A stretch of DNA of 64,000 nt, taken from Apteryx mantelli (taxonomy: Eukaryota; Chordata; Aves; Apterygiformes; Apterygidae). Under the pieces are notes generated by a model that saw only the letters and a list, made by a program, of their open reading frames with translations, did no database searches and was not told the origin of the DNA. The stretch covers positions 24,519,207-24,583,206 of the forward strand of contig NC_089983.1 in assembly GCF_036417845.1 (NCBI RefSeq), given 5' to 3'. Numbering within the stretch: position 1 is the first letter of the stretch; each line of letters begins with the position of its first letter. A program made the translations under genes and the position numbers. Shown piece after piece: positions 33,596 through 47,600 of the stretch.

Positions 33596-35289
33596 TAATA
33601 GGGACATTCTATGCTTAATTTTCTGGTAAGAACTGAGGCTTTTAATTACAGATTCTTGAAAAAGCATTTGTACCCCATTGGAATATTAGCTCCCATGCCA
33701 GGCCCTAGTAGATTTACTGAATTTAAAGTGTAACAAGAAGAGAACTGGGACCAAAAAGAGTCTTTATCTGCTTGACATTGAAATAGTAACCCTCTATAAA
33801 ACACAGTTGTGGAGTGGCAGCATGGCCTAGCATAAGGGTGTGTGTATATAAGATCAAATACTAGCGCTAGACATCAGTCTTCAGTTCAGTGAAAGTGTTC
33901 TATAAAGTGGTGGCATTTTTTTTTTTTAACAGTGATCAAATTTAATTATAAGTAAAACTTAATGTTTTCTCTCTATGTATATATTTTGCATTAGTAATTG
34001 TATCAGTGAAGACTGTGTATTCTGTACTGTCGTCCTCTCTTACAGCAGTGTTCTGGAATTCCCACAACTGTGGAAGCATCTGGGCTTTCATCAGGACATG
34101 AAGCACCACTTGTAGTGCTTTAGTGTAAAATATGTCATTCGCCCAAAACGAGGGTTAAAACCTGAAGTGAGGTCTGTAAACACAGCTTAAATCAGTCAAT
34201 TTTTCAATGCCTTGGTATTAGTACTACTTCTGAGACTTCAGTATCTGAATGACCTTTGGGGATAGAAATATACTGAATGCTTTATGCTCAATGCTGACTC
34301 CACGTGGGACAGGAATGACAATAGAGTATGAAGCAATTCCAGTTTTAGTAAACTATTTGAATTTTGTGTTGAAAAGTAAAGTTCTCTTTAAAAGAGCTGC
34401 AAGCATTTATTTCTTATGTACATACCTTCATAAATATGGGTAACCTTAGACACATTGCCTTAGAAAAACTTTAAATAACAAAATACTACTGTTTCTTCAA
34501 AGATCATTTTGTTATTAGTATCTTTACTCTTCAACATGTTACACTACTAACATTTTTGTTAGATCTTGAAGAGATTGATTTCTGTCATTCTTTTGTAAGA
34601 ATTTAAGCTCATAGTATGTGTTCTGTTTTTTCTGTGAGAAAATGCACGCTTTATGACAAATGGGAATTACACCGTACACTTATTCAGTCATGATTTATAG
34701 GTTTTTTTATGTATGCATTAATTACCATAGTCAAAAAAACTTAAGTGTACAAGGCCTAAATGAAAGTGGATACAAAAGTGCATGAAGTAATTGTGCTAAA
34801 AAAAAATCTTCATATTCAGTGTCATAGCAATAAACTTTGTTAATAAAATAATTCTTGGCCAGCAATATTTTAAAATAAATATAACTGCAAGAAATTAAAC
34901 TTGCAAAATTCTTCAATAAATAATTACTACTTGCCATGTAAAGCTTACAGGTGAACTTTCATTGCGGAGATTCGGTCACTGTGCTCCCATTAACATTAAT
35001 GAGTGTTATGCTGTTAGATCCCTGCACACTATGCTGAAGACTTGCCCCTTAGCACACTACAGATTGCTGAAAAGTTGCTCTATATTTTCAGCGCTTTCAG
35101 GCTACCCAGGTGTTTGCTCCTCTTTTCAGTGTGCGAATGGTGATTTAGGTGGGGGACTGGGATTATGGTTGTGGCGAAATCTTTGTTGAGAACCAGTCCT
35201 TTCGGGTGGTCTCCATGAAGTCTTTCCCTGCTTCGCAGCTGGTGCAGTTTGAGTACAGCAACTTGAAGAACATAACATTAAAGCATCAC

Positions 35290-36190
35290 AACTAAGCGCG
35301 TGGTGCGCTGCCGAGCTCCTGCGTCAGCCTGCGCCTCGGAGGAGCCGCGGCCTGCGTGTGGCGGGGGGGAGCATCTCGCCAGCCCACTCCTCCCTGGCAG
35401 CAAGGCGGAGGGAGAGTGGAGTGAGCAGCATTGGTTAAGAGTGAAGACACTGAAAGCCACCTGTGAACACGTGGTGGCAGGAGCTAGGTGACAGCTTTAG
35501 CCACTGAGGGCTTCCTTATCTTGGTCGAGCTGTGTGAAACTTATGGGGAAGGCGGCTGTGGCCTGGGCCCCTGAGCGGGCAAGGAGAGGGCGGCAGGCCG
35601 TGGTGGCCGCGCAGGGGGCCCGCGCAGGCCGGCTGCCATTTCACGATGGCGGTGCAGTGTGGCGTGCCCCAGGGAGGGAACCTTCTGGAAGCATCCAGCC
35701 TCTCCGCCTCTTTCCCCGCTGGCAGGAGGGCGAACGGCTGAAACCGCTTGCGCTCAGGCAGTGCAGCAAGGGCTGCTGATAGCTGTCCAAGGCGGCAGGT
35801 GCCGCGCAGGGCCATGCCCTTGGTCCAGGCCCCCAGCACGCGACGACGCCTTTCTCGCGCCAGGAGATGCTGTTGCCAACCCACAGCCAAGCGGCAACAC
35901 ATCTCCTGCAGAAGGAGCACCGTATCCCTCCCCTGGGGAGGGGCGAGAGATAATCCTCGTTTGCCCATGCTCCAGGATGGAAAAGGGAGGCGGGTAGAGG
36001 AGGGGAAGACATAAACGTGATCCTCACCGCCTTCTCGGCAAGGCGGGAGCATAGGTCCTCAATGCAGGGCTGCGCTCAGTGCTGCTCCTCTGCACGTCTC
36101 TGGTGTAAGCCCCTCTTCTCCTCCCTTTTTATATTTATGTTCCTCACACATTCCTTTCGTCTTCGTTTCCGTGTCCTCCTGCTGACTGCT
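35290..36190. other. GC-rich, CpG-containing island just upstream of PDE11A exon 2
   Basis: About 0.9 kb of GC- and CpG-rich sequence stands out from the AT-rich intron and ends roughly 300 bases before coding exon 2. It contains a CACGTG at 35469-35474, many open frames on both strands without recognisable protein, and a good donor-like TTTAG|GTAGGT at 36204-36213. It could be an alternative promoter and first exon for a short PDE11A isoform (human has several with separate first exons), or an old GC-rich insertion. Its function is not established. Confidence 0.5.
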
Positions 36191-36485
36191 TTGGTAGTGA
36201 TCCTTTAGGTAGGTCGTTGCCCTAATTGAGGAGGACATGTGGGACCTTACCGTTACATACTTGTGCTTACTAAGCCTTGGAGCGATCCTCTGAGAAAGAA
36301 AGGTTTCTTTTAGTATCTTAACTCAGAAAAGCAGATAGCAGGGAATAGGGTAATAACAGAGAAGTAACAACATAATACTGCTGAAAATACTGTTCAAGAC
36401 ATTGAGAAAAGAAAGAACTTACACTGCCTGAAGAAAACTCAGATGTATGATATGCACGTTAACACTTCCTTATTTTCTTTTGAAG

Positions 36486-36644
36486 GATCGTCGCTTTAAC
36501 GATGAGATTGACAAACTGACGGGTTACAAGACGAAGTCGCTGTTGTGCATGCCCATAAGAAACAGCGATGGAGAGATTATTGGTGTTGCCCAAGCAATAA
36601 ATAAGACTCCTGGAGGTGCCCCTTTTTCTGATGATGATGAGAAA
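36486..36644 (+). CDS. PDE11A: PDE11A coding exon 2 (end of GAF-A)
   Basis: This 53-codon exon with phase 0 at both ends runs from an AAG acceptor (AG at 36484-36485) to a GTAAGA donor at 36645. It encodes [40 protein letters not shown] and [13 protein letters not shown]. It carries the NKFDE signature of cyclic-nucleotide GAF domains: NK (residues 39-40 of the exon), F47 and the closing DE. The match to human PDE11A is nearly exact, with changes only in the loop (TPGG for IPEG, from memory). Confidence 0.97.
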
Positions 36645-38036
36645 GTAAGACTACCTTTATCTTTGTATGTTTTTTGTTTCTCTTGTAGCTTGGGAGACTG
36701 TTTTAGAGATACTCACTCAAATGTTATGAATAGACTATTAAGGAATAAATCATCTTACAGATTTTTGTAATCAGGTTATTAGTGAATTAGTTAACTTCTT
36801 AGGGATGATAACATCTCAGCATTGTAGTGGCTTACAATACCTATTCTATCTTTGTGTGCCTGTTGGAGAGGAGGGGAAAGTTGAGTACTTAATTCTGCAT
36901 GTCCAGTTAGTATCTTGTTTTATCGTTCCAAGTTGTCCATCTTTACTTAAATCTGCTACTGATCTGTTTTTTCATATTTCTTCAACTTAAAAAAAAAGTC
37001 ACTAGAACTAACATCTTATGAAGATATTATTGCAGCTCCAAAGCAGGAAAGCTGATTCTTGTTTCATGAGATTGAGGCTAATGGTCTACTATTATTGTTC
37101 TTCATCTCCTGTTAAAAATACTGTCTGCTTCCATATTAGCAGAGTCACTCTTAAGAGGCATCGTTAACCTCAGATTAAGCGAGATCTGGCACTGAAAATC
37201 ACTTCTGCAGCCCTCTTCTCTTAAATAATTGTCAGACTTTCCAACTTTCCCCTTCCCTACATGACCTGGAGTCTGTTACTGGTGTTGTAAATTCCTGGGT
37301 TTTGTATTAGCCCCTTACTACATAGTCTCTTTTATAGAGATTAAGGTTTTAGAGACCGTGTCTTGTAGTGCAGAAGCTAGAGTTTCTAAGACACTTAATA
37401 CACTCTCTAATAAACTTATAAGCTACAAACTAAATTTAAGGGCTCAGGGGAAAAAATAAACTGGTATTATTGTGGGGTAGCTCGAAGAAAATGTCTCATA
37501 GAAAGATGTTAGATTGCTTTAAGAAACAAAGGAAAGACTTTAGAATCATCAGAATTATACCTTGAACACTTTCCATTTTAAGTTAAGTAACCTCAGTAAA
37601 TAATGAAGAAATAAAAGATACTAAGAGGAGATCAACCATCATAGCAAAGAACGTATTTGTCAGAGATAAAATAGATGTTAGAGAAGAACGTGATCCAAAA
37701 TCTAATGAAGTCAGTAGAAGTTGTTACTACCAGTTCAGATGACTTTGTGTCAGCCCATACCTATTCTATAAAGATCAGATGCACTTGGGAGTCTGTTATT
37801 ATTAAAGTGTGGGGGGCAGCTCTTGGGTTACGCTGAACACTCTTTAAAATACATCATAAAACATACATCTATTGTTCTGTAAATGTGGGAGATCTTGCAT
37901 CTGAAATTTCAGTTTAATGCTCTCTAAATCTTATATAGACTCTTTTCATGCAGTACATTTTAATAGGAAGAGTTCAGAATTGACCTTAGGTAAAATTTGT
38001 CAAGAAATTAATATTTCTTTCCTGCTGAAGCAATAG

Positions 38037-38074
38037 CTTCTTCTTCTTCTTCTTCTTCTTCTTCTTCTTCTTCT
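38037..38074. repeat. (CTT)n trinucleotide microsatellite
   Basis: About 12 uninterrupted CTT units followed by a T run. It is a pure polypyrimidine mirror-type tract that could form triplex DNA and is likely polymorphic in length. Confidence 0.95.
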
Positions 38075-38407
38075 TTTTTTTAATATAGATACTCTGTCAA
38101 CAAAACATTTGGAGAAGAATCGCAGTAGAACAAATACAATGTTTTGTTTGTGAAAGAAATATTTTGTGGTGATAGCAAATTTGCTGATTTTTTCACTTTG
38201 TTTTTGAAAATTTATTTAATAAGAATAAATTCACAGGGAAAACTATCACAGAGAAACTCCCAAGCTTGCTAACTTAAAAACTGTCACCTTCTCCTAATGT
38301 TCTCAATGTGATAAATGCCTGTAGCATATGCAGAAGAAACTTTAGTTTATTTTAGAGCAGGTAATACCCCCTTATGTTATCATAAAATATAGGACACTAC
38401 AAGGTAC

Positions 38408-38680
38408 CTATGCAAAACAAAGAGGGCAGGAGGGGGAAACTGAGTGTGTGAAGTGGAGTTTGGAGAATAAAAGGAGCTCAAAGGGCAGGAGAATAGAGGG
38501 AGCAGAAAGGAAGGAACTTGAATGAAAGGAAGGTTGCAGAGAAAAGTGGGAAAATGGTGCTGTTGAAGGCAGATGCATATAGTTGAGCATATAGGGAAAA
38601 TGTGAATGAAGCCAAAAGATAACTGGGACAAAAAGAAGGATAAAGGGTAGCAAACTGTAGAGAAATAGAAAAGCAACTCA
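38408..38680. repeat. Purine-rich low-complexity block
   Basis: About 270 bases dominated by G and A on the plus strand (many GGAAGG, GGGAGC and AAAGG words), without a clear tandem unit. The C/T-rich minus strand explains the open frames there. Confidence 0.7.
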
Positions 38681-41600
38681 CTCTGCCCAGCCTGTAGGAG
38701 AGAGAAATGGAGTTTCCATCAAGCACATAATGGGAAAAATTACTTCTCTATGCCTATTAAAACAGTATTGAATCTCATTTGTGCAGAAATGTAGTTAGAG
38801 GCAGGCTTTGCCACTAAGGGCTGCTTATGTTGACTCAAAAGCAGTTAATATTTGATAGAGAGCCACCAACAGTGGCTTTCTTTTACATGTATGCTGAGAT
38901 TTCTATACTATGACAAAAAGAGGTGTTAAGTAATGTCTGTCAGAAAGGGAAATTCCTGCCTCATTGGTTCATCTAAATAGTTAATTTTCAGAATCAAGAT
39001 AGTATGATATGAATGAAATGCCTTAAAAAAATTAAACTAACAGCAGTTTATAAAGGCTGTGAGATATTGCCTAAATTAAACTTGTCTTGCATAGAAACAA
39101 TGAGTCCTTTCTGAAGTTGATATTACATGATTATTTTTACTTGTTATATATATGGAACAGTGAATTTAGAGCATAGTGCATAGGTATTAAATAGTCATTG
39201 GAAAAATTTGTTTGATTGGTGTGAGTAATAATATGAATCTTAAAATGAATAATGTCTGTTAATAGCATCATACTCTCTGGTTTGCTGTGCAGTGGGAGTA
39301 ATTCAAAATTGATTGCCTTTTTGAAATTTCATTATGTGATGGAATCTTTTTCATCAGTCCAGGTGGGAAAATGCTTGCCAGATGAAATACTAATAAGCAG
39401 GTACACGTTAAAGTTGAGAGAGGAAAGCAGAATAATGATTGTTTTTACACCTCATGTTAGCTATCAGATATCTTCAATAGAAACAGCTACGAACAGACAT
39501 TTCTTTATATTTGATATGGTACATCCTTACCATCAAGTGGAGATCTTCCAGGAGTTATTCTTACCAACACCTACTTATAAATGAAGAGCTAGCTTGCTTG
39601 CCACGTAACACTGTTTGCTTTTGGTGCTTTTTCCTAAATCTATTTCAGTGGTATATTCTGATCAGCGCTTGCGCTGACTGTTAACTCTCTTGTTAAGCCT
39701 TAAGCTTCTGATTCTCATTAAGTCACAGCTGTTTGGATCCAGTTTGAAAGATTAGACTTAGATTTGGACTACAATGTTATTTAAAGTGCATTCAACAAAT
39801 AAAAGGAGTGAAGGATAAATTAGGTTAACAGTAAGAACGTCTATGGTATGCAAGACTAACAATACAAGACAGCTCATAGCTCCCTAATTATTCTGTGGTA
39901 CTGTTTGAGCTTTAAAATTTTCTAATAAATGTCAACTAGCTGTGGTTGCTCTTCGCACCAACACTACTAGTAATTTTATAAACTGGAGAATTAATTACAA
40001 GAGCAATATTAATTGCAATGTGTATGTATATCTGACATACCCTTTTGGTTAGATGCTTTCTTTACTGTATCTTGGAATAATGAAGAAAGTCACAGTCCTG
40101 TCTCTGTCAGCAGTATCAGGTATTCTAGCACCACGTTAAAGATAATTCTCTCTCATGTGAGAGCATATAAAAACTTGATATTTTTCTTTGAAAATAATTA
40201 GTTTTTGAGTCTGACTAACTGATGATGCACAGTGATTTAGTTTTAATTAAATAAAAAATTTTAGAAAGTAACTCACAATTTTCAGGTGCTACCAATTCAG
40301 ACTTCAGAAAAGACCCAAAATTGAAACTTGAACAACTTGAAAATTTTCTTTTTAAGTTATCTCAAGTTATGTAACCATGAGTTCGCTACTGAATTACTTT
40401 TGTTTTTTGAAAATCTTAAATGCTCTGTATTAATATATTAAACATACATTACTAATCTAATAGTATATGCTATGACACCAACTGCAAATGCCAAATGTAA
40501 ATTGAAAAAGAATGAGACCTTTTCTAAATAGGCTTTCTTCTACATTTCTTTTTCTGAGTATGCAATGTGTCTGCGTAAAGGGAATTTTGTGTTTAAAATA
40601 TGGCCTTAATCTTGGATACAGCATTTGATCTTTAACACTACATCTGATTATCATACATTCAACTAGCAAAGCAAGTGCTTGCATGTGACTTATGTATTTC
40701 ATGAACATGGTATCTAAACATTTGATGCCAGTACTGAGGTTGTGGCATTTGCTTCCATTTAGTGGCTACTAAGCATTATATAAAATCAGAACAAGTTGCC
40801 CAAATCTTAACTGTCATTTTATGTTATTTTTATTAGTCATTTAAAATATTTTTATAATCATAAACCAGTATATTAGAACTCTTTAAGAACATATTAGAGG
40901 GGTTTTTTTCTCATGTACATTTTATGGAAAAATGAGAATGTAACCAATATTGTGCTGTATAAGATGTTAGATTTAATGAGGCCTGGCAGTCTCTGTGCTA
41001 TTCTCTTCAAATCTGTGCTTTTAAGTTTCTTCACTCACTGATAACCTAGAAAGCATGACATATCTTTGGGAAGCCAGAGAGGGGACACAATTTCAGGAGA
41101 ATGTATTGCAGATTAACAAACTGGAAAAGAAAACTGGGAAGTCCTTTCCAGAAGAAGCAAAGACCTACCTGAGTGTTGAGGTGGTTTGTGTAGAAAAGGC
41201 TGAGTAGCTAGCAAATGAAGTAAATTCTGCCTTATGCTGATGTTACAGTTTCTGACAATTTGCAGTTTCAGAACAGTTAGAAAATGCAAATATAAACTAC
41301 TCCTCCTCTTCCTCCCCCCAAACCCTCTCAAACAAATCTCAGTGTCATTTAAGTTTGGCTTTTGCTTACAAGTGTCTTTCCGCTCTCTCTCAGCATTGTG
41401 CAAAGCAATTAAAATAATCTGTTTGGTTTTTTACAAAACCAGAAAACTATATTGTATAATGAAATGTCACTTGGGGGCACTAGTGTTTTGAGTGAATAGG
41501 AAACGAAGAATTATGTTTTCAATTAGAATTAAGTAGATGCTAGCATTGTTTTTATGTATCTTTTTTTTAGTTATCTTCAGGAAGTTTTTAATAGCAAATA

Positions 41601-44600
41601 AAATATTTAAGATTTGAGGAGTTTTTAATGCTCCCAAGCTGTAACCAAGTTTATATTTTGCTGTATGTAAAGTGTAGGAGTATTAGACTTCAAAGTTTTC
41701 ATACTTTTCATATTTTTCATTGCAAACATTCAGTTTTGTTTTTTTTTCCTTTAAATCTGTGGCCACTGTGATGATAATGCAGCACTAATAATGAACATAA
41801 GTGAATTTTCTGTATGTAATATTGATTCCCACTGCCAAATAAATTTCTTTTCTCCTTTTAGTATAAAGGACACTTCAGCCTTTTCACTGTTTAAGGACAA
41901 AACTAGACCCGCAAGGCAGCGGCATGAGAGAAAGTGCTCTGTCTCCCAATTTGTTTTGCCTCATGATGTTGCTCTGTTAAACTGACTGATTTCAGAGTTT
42001 TCTAACTTGATACAAACAATAGTAGAATGCTTTATTGCTTTAGTATAGCTTTAAAGGCAGCCATCACTTTATTACATTACGTTGAATAATTGATAACTTT
42101 TCAGAAAAATAGGCTGGTCATACACTTTTATATGTATTTTGCAAATGAGGACACCAGTTCACCTGAGAAGGCATAGCCTAGGAAGATTAACCAAACCCTT
42201 CGAAAACAACTGTACATGCTGCTTGTGTTCCCAGTGCTGTCCTGAAGATTTATTTAAGTGTTTGTGGTGTTTTCCTGTTAGTCATACTTGCTTCATGACT
42301 GGTGAGAAACAGCCTAACAAGAGCTTGACTGTCTGTGGCTTAGATTACTGCATGCCCTTCCAGAGTCTTCTGAGATGTGCTGCCAAAAATCCAGTCTCCC
42401 ATCGGAGAGGTTTATGGGACAGCAGCAGCTCCACAGTCATTTAAACTGCAGACCTGGTTCTCTCTAGCTTTGGCATCCTCCTAGCCTGAAAGATGTAAAT
42501 CAGCTGCAGGAAAATTACACAGGGCAGTTAGTTTGAACTAAATCCTACTTGATTTACTGAAAAGCAGTAGTTTGAATGCAGTGGGATTCCTCATGGGGGA
42601 AAGAAGGGCATGATTTGGTTATCTGTGTTCTGTGGATAGTTTTATTAAGAACTATATATCCAGATTCCAAGACTAAGCTAATGAACTTTGTGGTTTGTGG
42701 GGGCTTGAAGATATGGTTCTTTCATGCTTCAACATTTCTATTGCTTACATTCCTATTAGCAGCCCAGTGATTCTAAATTGACTAATTTAATATGCTCTTC
42801 TTGGCCTGTATTAGCCAAGGCCTAAATATGTTCTATACCAGGGGCTGCTATAGGGAAAATGATTTGCAGAGATCTTGCTATACCTGCTAATTTGTCTACT
42901 ATAAATTTTTGCATGATGGGCTTCTTAGAGTCACACTGAGAGGTAATAATTTCTAAGTCAATTAGGATTGTTTCTTTAGCTTACGGAAGTAATCAACCGT
43001 AAATAAAACTGTCGGGAAAGGGAGTGATCCAGAACAGGCTACCATCTCTTAGTGTTGTGAAAAGGATGAACTCAGCTCCATGAATGTGACAAACATGCAT
43101 CTGAAAATGAATTTGATGGGTGCACTAGAAAGGTGCATAAGAAACAACTTAGTTAAAGAATTTTTTGCATGTTTCACATACTGCAGTACATGATGATCTT
43201 GGCCTTGAATGTTCCTACTAACATCTACTTTGGTTCTCTGATAAATCTTCATGGCAATGAGACTCCAAAGTATATTATTTAAAATTGTCATAATCCCCAA
43301 AGGAGGTATTGCCTGCACTGTATGTCACTTGCGTCTCAATGTAAGAGACAAATTTGCTGAAGGAAGGCAGAAAATAAGAAAGACATTTGAAGGATGAGGG
43401 TGCTGAAGCACTGCAACTATCTGGGAAAACTCTAATGGTCTATTAGGCACAGTTCTTGAAAAGTCCCTTCCACACAAATTTAAATGAAAATAAACCACAG
43501 TAACTGAATTCTCTTGCTGGGGGAATTTAAAACTATTTGTCACTAGAAACTGGCTATATCAAGGCAGCTTCACACCACTGGTTTGCAACCAACAGCACCA
43601 AATGGCTGCACTGACAAATATTTGAGTGGACTGTGCCCAATCTTGCATGCATTCAGTCATGATTTCAAGTTAAGGTGAGTGCCAGGATTTCTTTTTAATT
43701 TTAGAACTCTATAAATGGGGTCAAAACTTAACAAAATATATCTACCTGTATCAATACCTTTGTTTTGAGACTGGCAGTTAATATGTGAATCTGGCATCTT
43801 CATCCCTAAGGAACGGAAACTTATGTCTAAAGTGTTTTACATTGTTGATGTTTTAATGAAATACTTATTTTTGTCCACAAACATAAATATATATCTTCTA
43901 GATGCAGGGTCTGTTTTGCTGTGTGTGTTTATGGTATGTAGCACACTAGATCCTTGATTTGAGGCCTTTTGATGCTACCATAAAGCAAATACACAGACTA
44001 TCGGATTTGGCATCAGAAATTTTTTCTTACCGAACAGCTCAGTAAAGCTGGGGGGTTTTTTGTTTTGTTTTTTTTTTTGTGGAGACTGGATTTTTGTTCT
44101 TGTTTTATGCTGTGGTGAGAATGGGGAAGGCTATCTGGATAGATTCTTCAGGGATAAGTATCTACTATGTGACTGCTGGCAGAAATCTGAATCTGGTGGC
44201 TCTTCCTGTGTTTCCTATGCTTGTATCTTCCTAAATAATTAATACAGAGAGAACTGAACAAATAGAAGCTCTTTTCTGTAAATCTAGATTGTGATTTTGC
44301 AAACATTTGTAGTATTTGTTTCAGAGCCTGACTCAAAGCTCAATAAACTAAATGGAAGAACCTCTGACTTCATTGGTCTTTGGCTGAGCCCCTAGAACCT
44401 CTGTCCATTTCTAGTATAGGAGTATTTCATTAAATTCAGACCTCAAGTTTTCTTTATGAAGCTTAAATTCATTCGAGTCAGAGCACTAAAATGAAATCAA
44501 TTCAGGATCAATTTCAACTTCCGTTTTCTTCCACTGGATGTAAATGGGCTCTAGTAGGCTGACCACAGTTTCCGTGGAAGACTATGCTGTTGATAAACAA

Positions 44601-47600
44601 ATCTGTGAGACTTCTTGATTCACTAGACGTAAAAGATGATGACTGCTTATTACATTTCATGAACACTCAGAAAATTGGAGAGATTGTTATGCTGAAAAAT
44701 TTCTAACAGAAAACAAGATTGGGATTTCCCTCAAGTTATATATAGTTTTTTTTCCTAGATAATATTTTGTCAGCTGCCAAGAGTCTAAAGTTGCCTCTGA
44801 ACTTGAAAAGGGTGATCAGGTTTAGAAATAGCAGCTAGTCGTGGAAATAGAGTCATACAAAGAGCCATAAAACAGAATGAAAATTTCTTAACGCTTCTTG
44901 CATGCTTGTTGTCGAAACAAGCTAGTTAGCACACTGGGAAACTCCATATGCCTTTCTTCCCGCAGTGGGCCCCATCCCTATTCAGCTCTGTAAGAACTGT
45001 GTGGAATCTAAGCACAGTACAGGAGCTGCCTTTTTGTGCCAAAAGCCATATGCAGGTGATGTTAAACCCATCCAGTAGACATGTTAGCAAGATCTTTCTC
45101 TTTAAAAAAAAAAAAAAAACGGTAAAAGAGCTGCTAATGTTGATATTTAACTGTTGGTACTATGTTTTAGAGTTAACATTCCACTGAGTAAGGAAATTCA
45201 GGTCTGTTTTGGATCAACTGTTTCAAGGTGATTAGGAAATCATTTAGATGGCATTGTACTGGTTAAGAAGGCCTTTTCCACAACCCTGTGAGGACTTCAG
45301 ATGTCAAGCTTTTGTTTAAAATCTGTTACAACACACAGACATAAAAGGCCCTGAATCTTCTATGGGCTGATGGTAATAGATAGTGTTTATACCTTCTGAT
45401 GATATTAAGACTTTTTACCGTTATGTTTGGCAGTTTGTGGGAACAGCCTAGCTGTTGTTATACATGTTATGCAGCATTATAGAGCGCTAAACACGGGAAA
45501 TCAGTCTAGAATGCGACAGCATTAAATATTTGTGTCCTCTACAACATTTGGGAATACAAACAGATTACTGCTTTCCTTCAGTCTTAATTCAGTTTTGGTC
45601 ATTTTATCAAAATTACACTTGCATTAATTTTTATTAATTATGCCCTTGTTTGACAAAACTCCAGAGGAGTTATGAGGATAAGCAATGCATGAGAGAGACC
45701 TTATACTTCTTTAATTAGGAAGCATTCAGCTGCACCTTAGGTCTCGATCATACTAAGAGACTTTTGGGTCTTCCTGCAAGTTCTGAAGCATTAAAATAGC
45801 TCTGGAGTTTGTGCTCGGTTCCATGTTCTCTGGTATTCACAGGGGATTGTGCAGATCTAGTGAAAGGAGTCCAGATCTCTACTGGCCATACGCTTGAACA
45901 GTCTTCACAGAAAGACTGGTAACGTAATAGTAGTTCAAACAAAATGTTATCAGTACCGAAAGTGAAGTACAGTAATCATAAACTCTATTGCCTTATCTTT
46001 GTGCAGTCACTCTTCAAATGAACAGCAGAATAGTATAAAGTTTTCAACAAAAAGACGAAAAGCCAGGAATTCTGGAGTAGTATCTGGATAGCAATCTTTA
46101 GACACTTCAATGACTAGGAACTGTGATGTTGTTTTCTTAATTTTTCTTTTTATGAAACGATTATTTTTATCATTTTTGGATATTAATAGAATTTTTATTT
46201 ATAAAATGCTTTAAATAGTAAAACAGCAGTAACACAAGGGCTCAACAGTATAAGAGTTTTGTTTTGTTTGGCTCATCTGTCAGCAGAAAGGAAGCCTGTC
46301 GCAAAATAGCATGAGGGCTATGATGTGTATTTGTGTCATGTAAGTCCTGTCTATATATGGATTTGACCAGAAAAGCTGTTATTCTGGAGAGGATTCATGG
46401 GTGGGCTTTGTTCTGAAATAATAATCCCTTCCATGTAGTGATTTTTATTCTGCTTACTATGCTCAGCTATATAGCAGCTTACTATGATCAGTTTGTGTGC
46501 CTAAACAAGCCTCTCTGGTTAAGAGATGGCACTGACACAAGGTGAAAGGCAGATGGTATGTACAGACAGATGTTGGTAGCTCAGCAGTGGAAGAACTTGA
46601 CTACAGATGAGGCCTTCAGTCTTCCAAAATGCCTATAAACACAAGATAATGATGGATTAAACGCCACAAAAAAAAAAATTCTTATTACATTACCTAAGGA
46701 ATAAAATTCTTTTACTTCTAATTGTCTTCCTTTTGGCCAACAAAGCCGCCTTAAACCAACTAAATTATTTTGGTCAGGCCACTTGTATTAGGAAAGTGTT
46801 GTTTGCTTCAAGCGAAACCTATGTTGGGGCCTAGTTATGGAAGCCTCTAAAAGGGAACCTTTCTGGTCCGCAGCTGAGAAAGCCTTCAGTTCTGACAATT
46901 ACTTGAGATGTGCCCTATGGGCTGCATGGGAGGACTTTGTCCCTAGTGAAGTATTTTTCTGAACTTCTGTCAGTCTGTTCAGTTCCCCATAGCAATTTTT
47001 CATAATAACTTCAAGGCCTGATATACTTTTAGAAAATAGCATTTCACATCTCCTGTGAATTACTTATCTTTCCTGTAGCTAAATGAAATGTTCTTACAGC
47101 AGTTTCTGCCATCAAAAGTATTTCCCACTGGAATAGTGATGCTGAGCCTGTCTGTAGCTATAGATTACACGATGAGATATTGAAAACTGCTTAGCACATC
47201 ATTTTGCTAAACAATTAAGTCAACCTCTGACCTTCAACATGTTATTACAGGCTTTGTAAGAAGCTGTAATTAAAACAATATTCCATCATTCTAGCACTGA
47301 TTTATGGTATGCCTTTGGGCAATTTACTTATAGTGTGACTCTGTTCTGAAACATAACTCTAAAAATGGCATTAGGCGGTTCCATACTTACTGTTTATCAG
47401 AATTTCCATTTTAGGTATTCTTACTTTATAAAAAGGAAGTTATTTTCCCTGCTTTTTAAGCTCAGCCTGAGGTTTTGAAGTCTTGTTGAATGCTTTCTTT
47501 CATGCACAGAAGCTGTAATCTAGACAGACCTGGATACAAAACAGCAAAAAAATTTCACAAAAAATTCAGCTTAACGTTTCTCTTTTGTTTAATGTTCCCA

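Larger units (their letters stand above)
16770..36485 (+). other. PDE11A: PDE11A intron 1
   Basis: This is a 19.7-kb intron from the GTAGGA donor to the TTTTGAAG acceptor. The first few hundred bases remain GC-rich; the rest is AT-rich unique sequence with few recognisable repeats. It includes poly-T at 26304-26325, poly-A at 27391-27412, an ATTT microsatellite at 33571-33595, a moderately GC-rich patch at 21190-22330 and a strong GC island at about 35290-36190. No second gene was recognised on either strand. Confidence 0.85.

Noticed and set aside
35516-36052. 178-codon minus-strand open frame in the intronic GC island
   Set aside because: No family recognised, and overlapping frames are open on both strands, as expected from base composition.
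38037-38074. Repeat array considered as CRISPR-like
   Set aside because: It is a pure trinucleotide microsatellite without spacers, and the genome is vertebrate.
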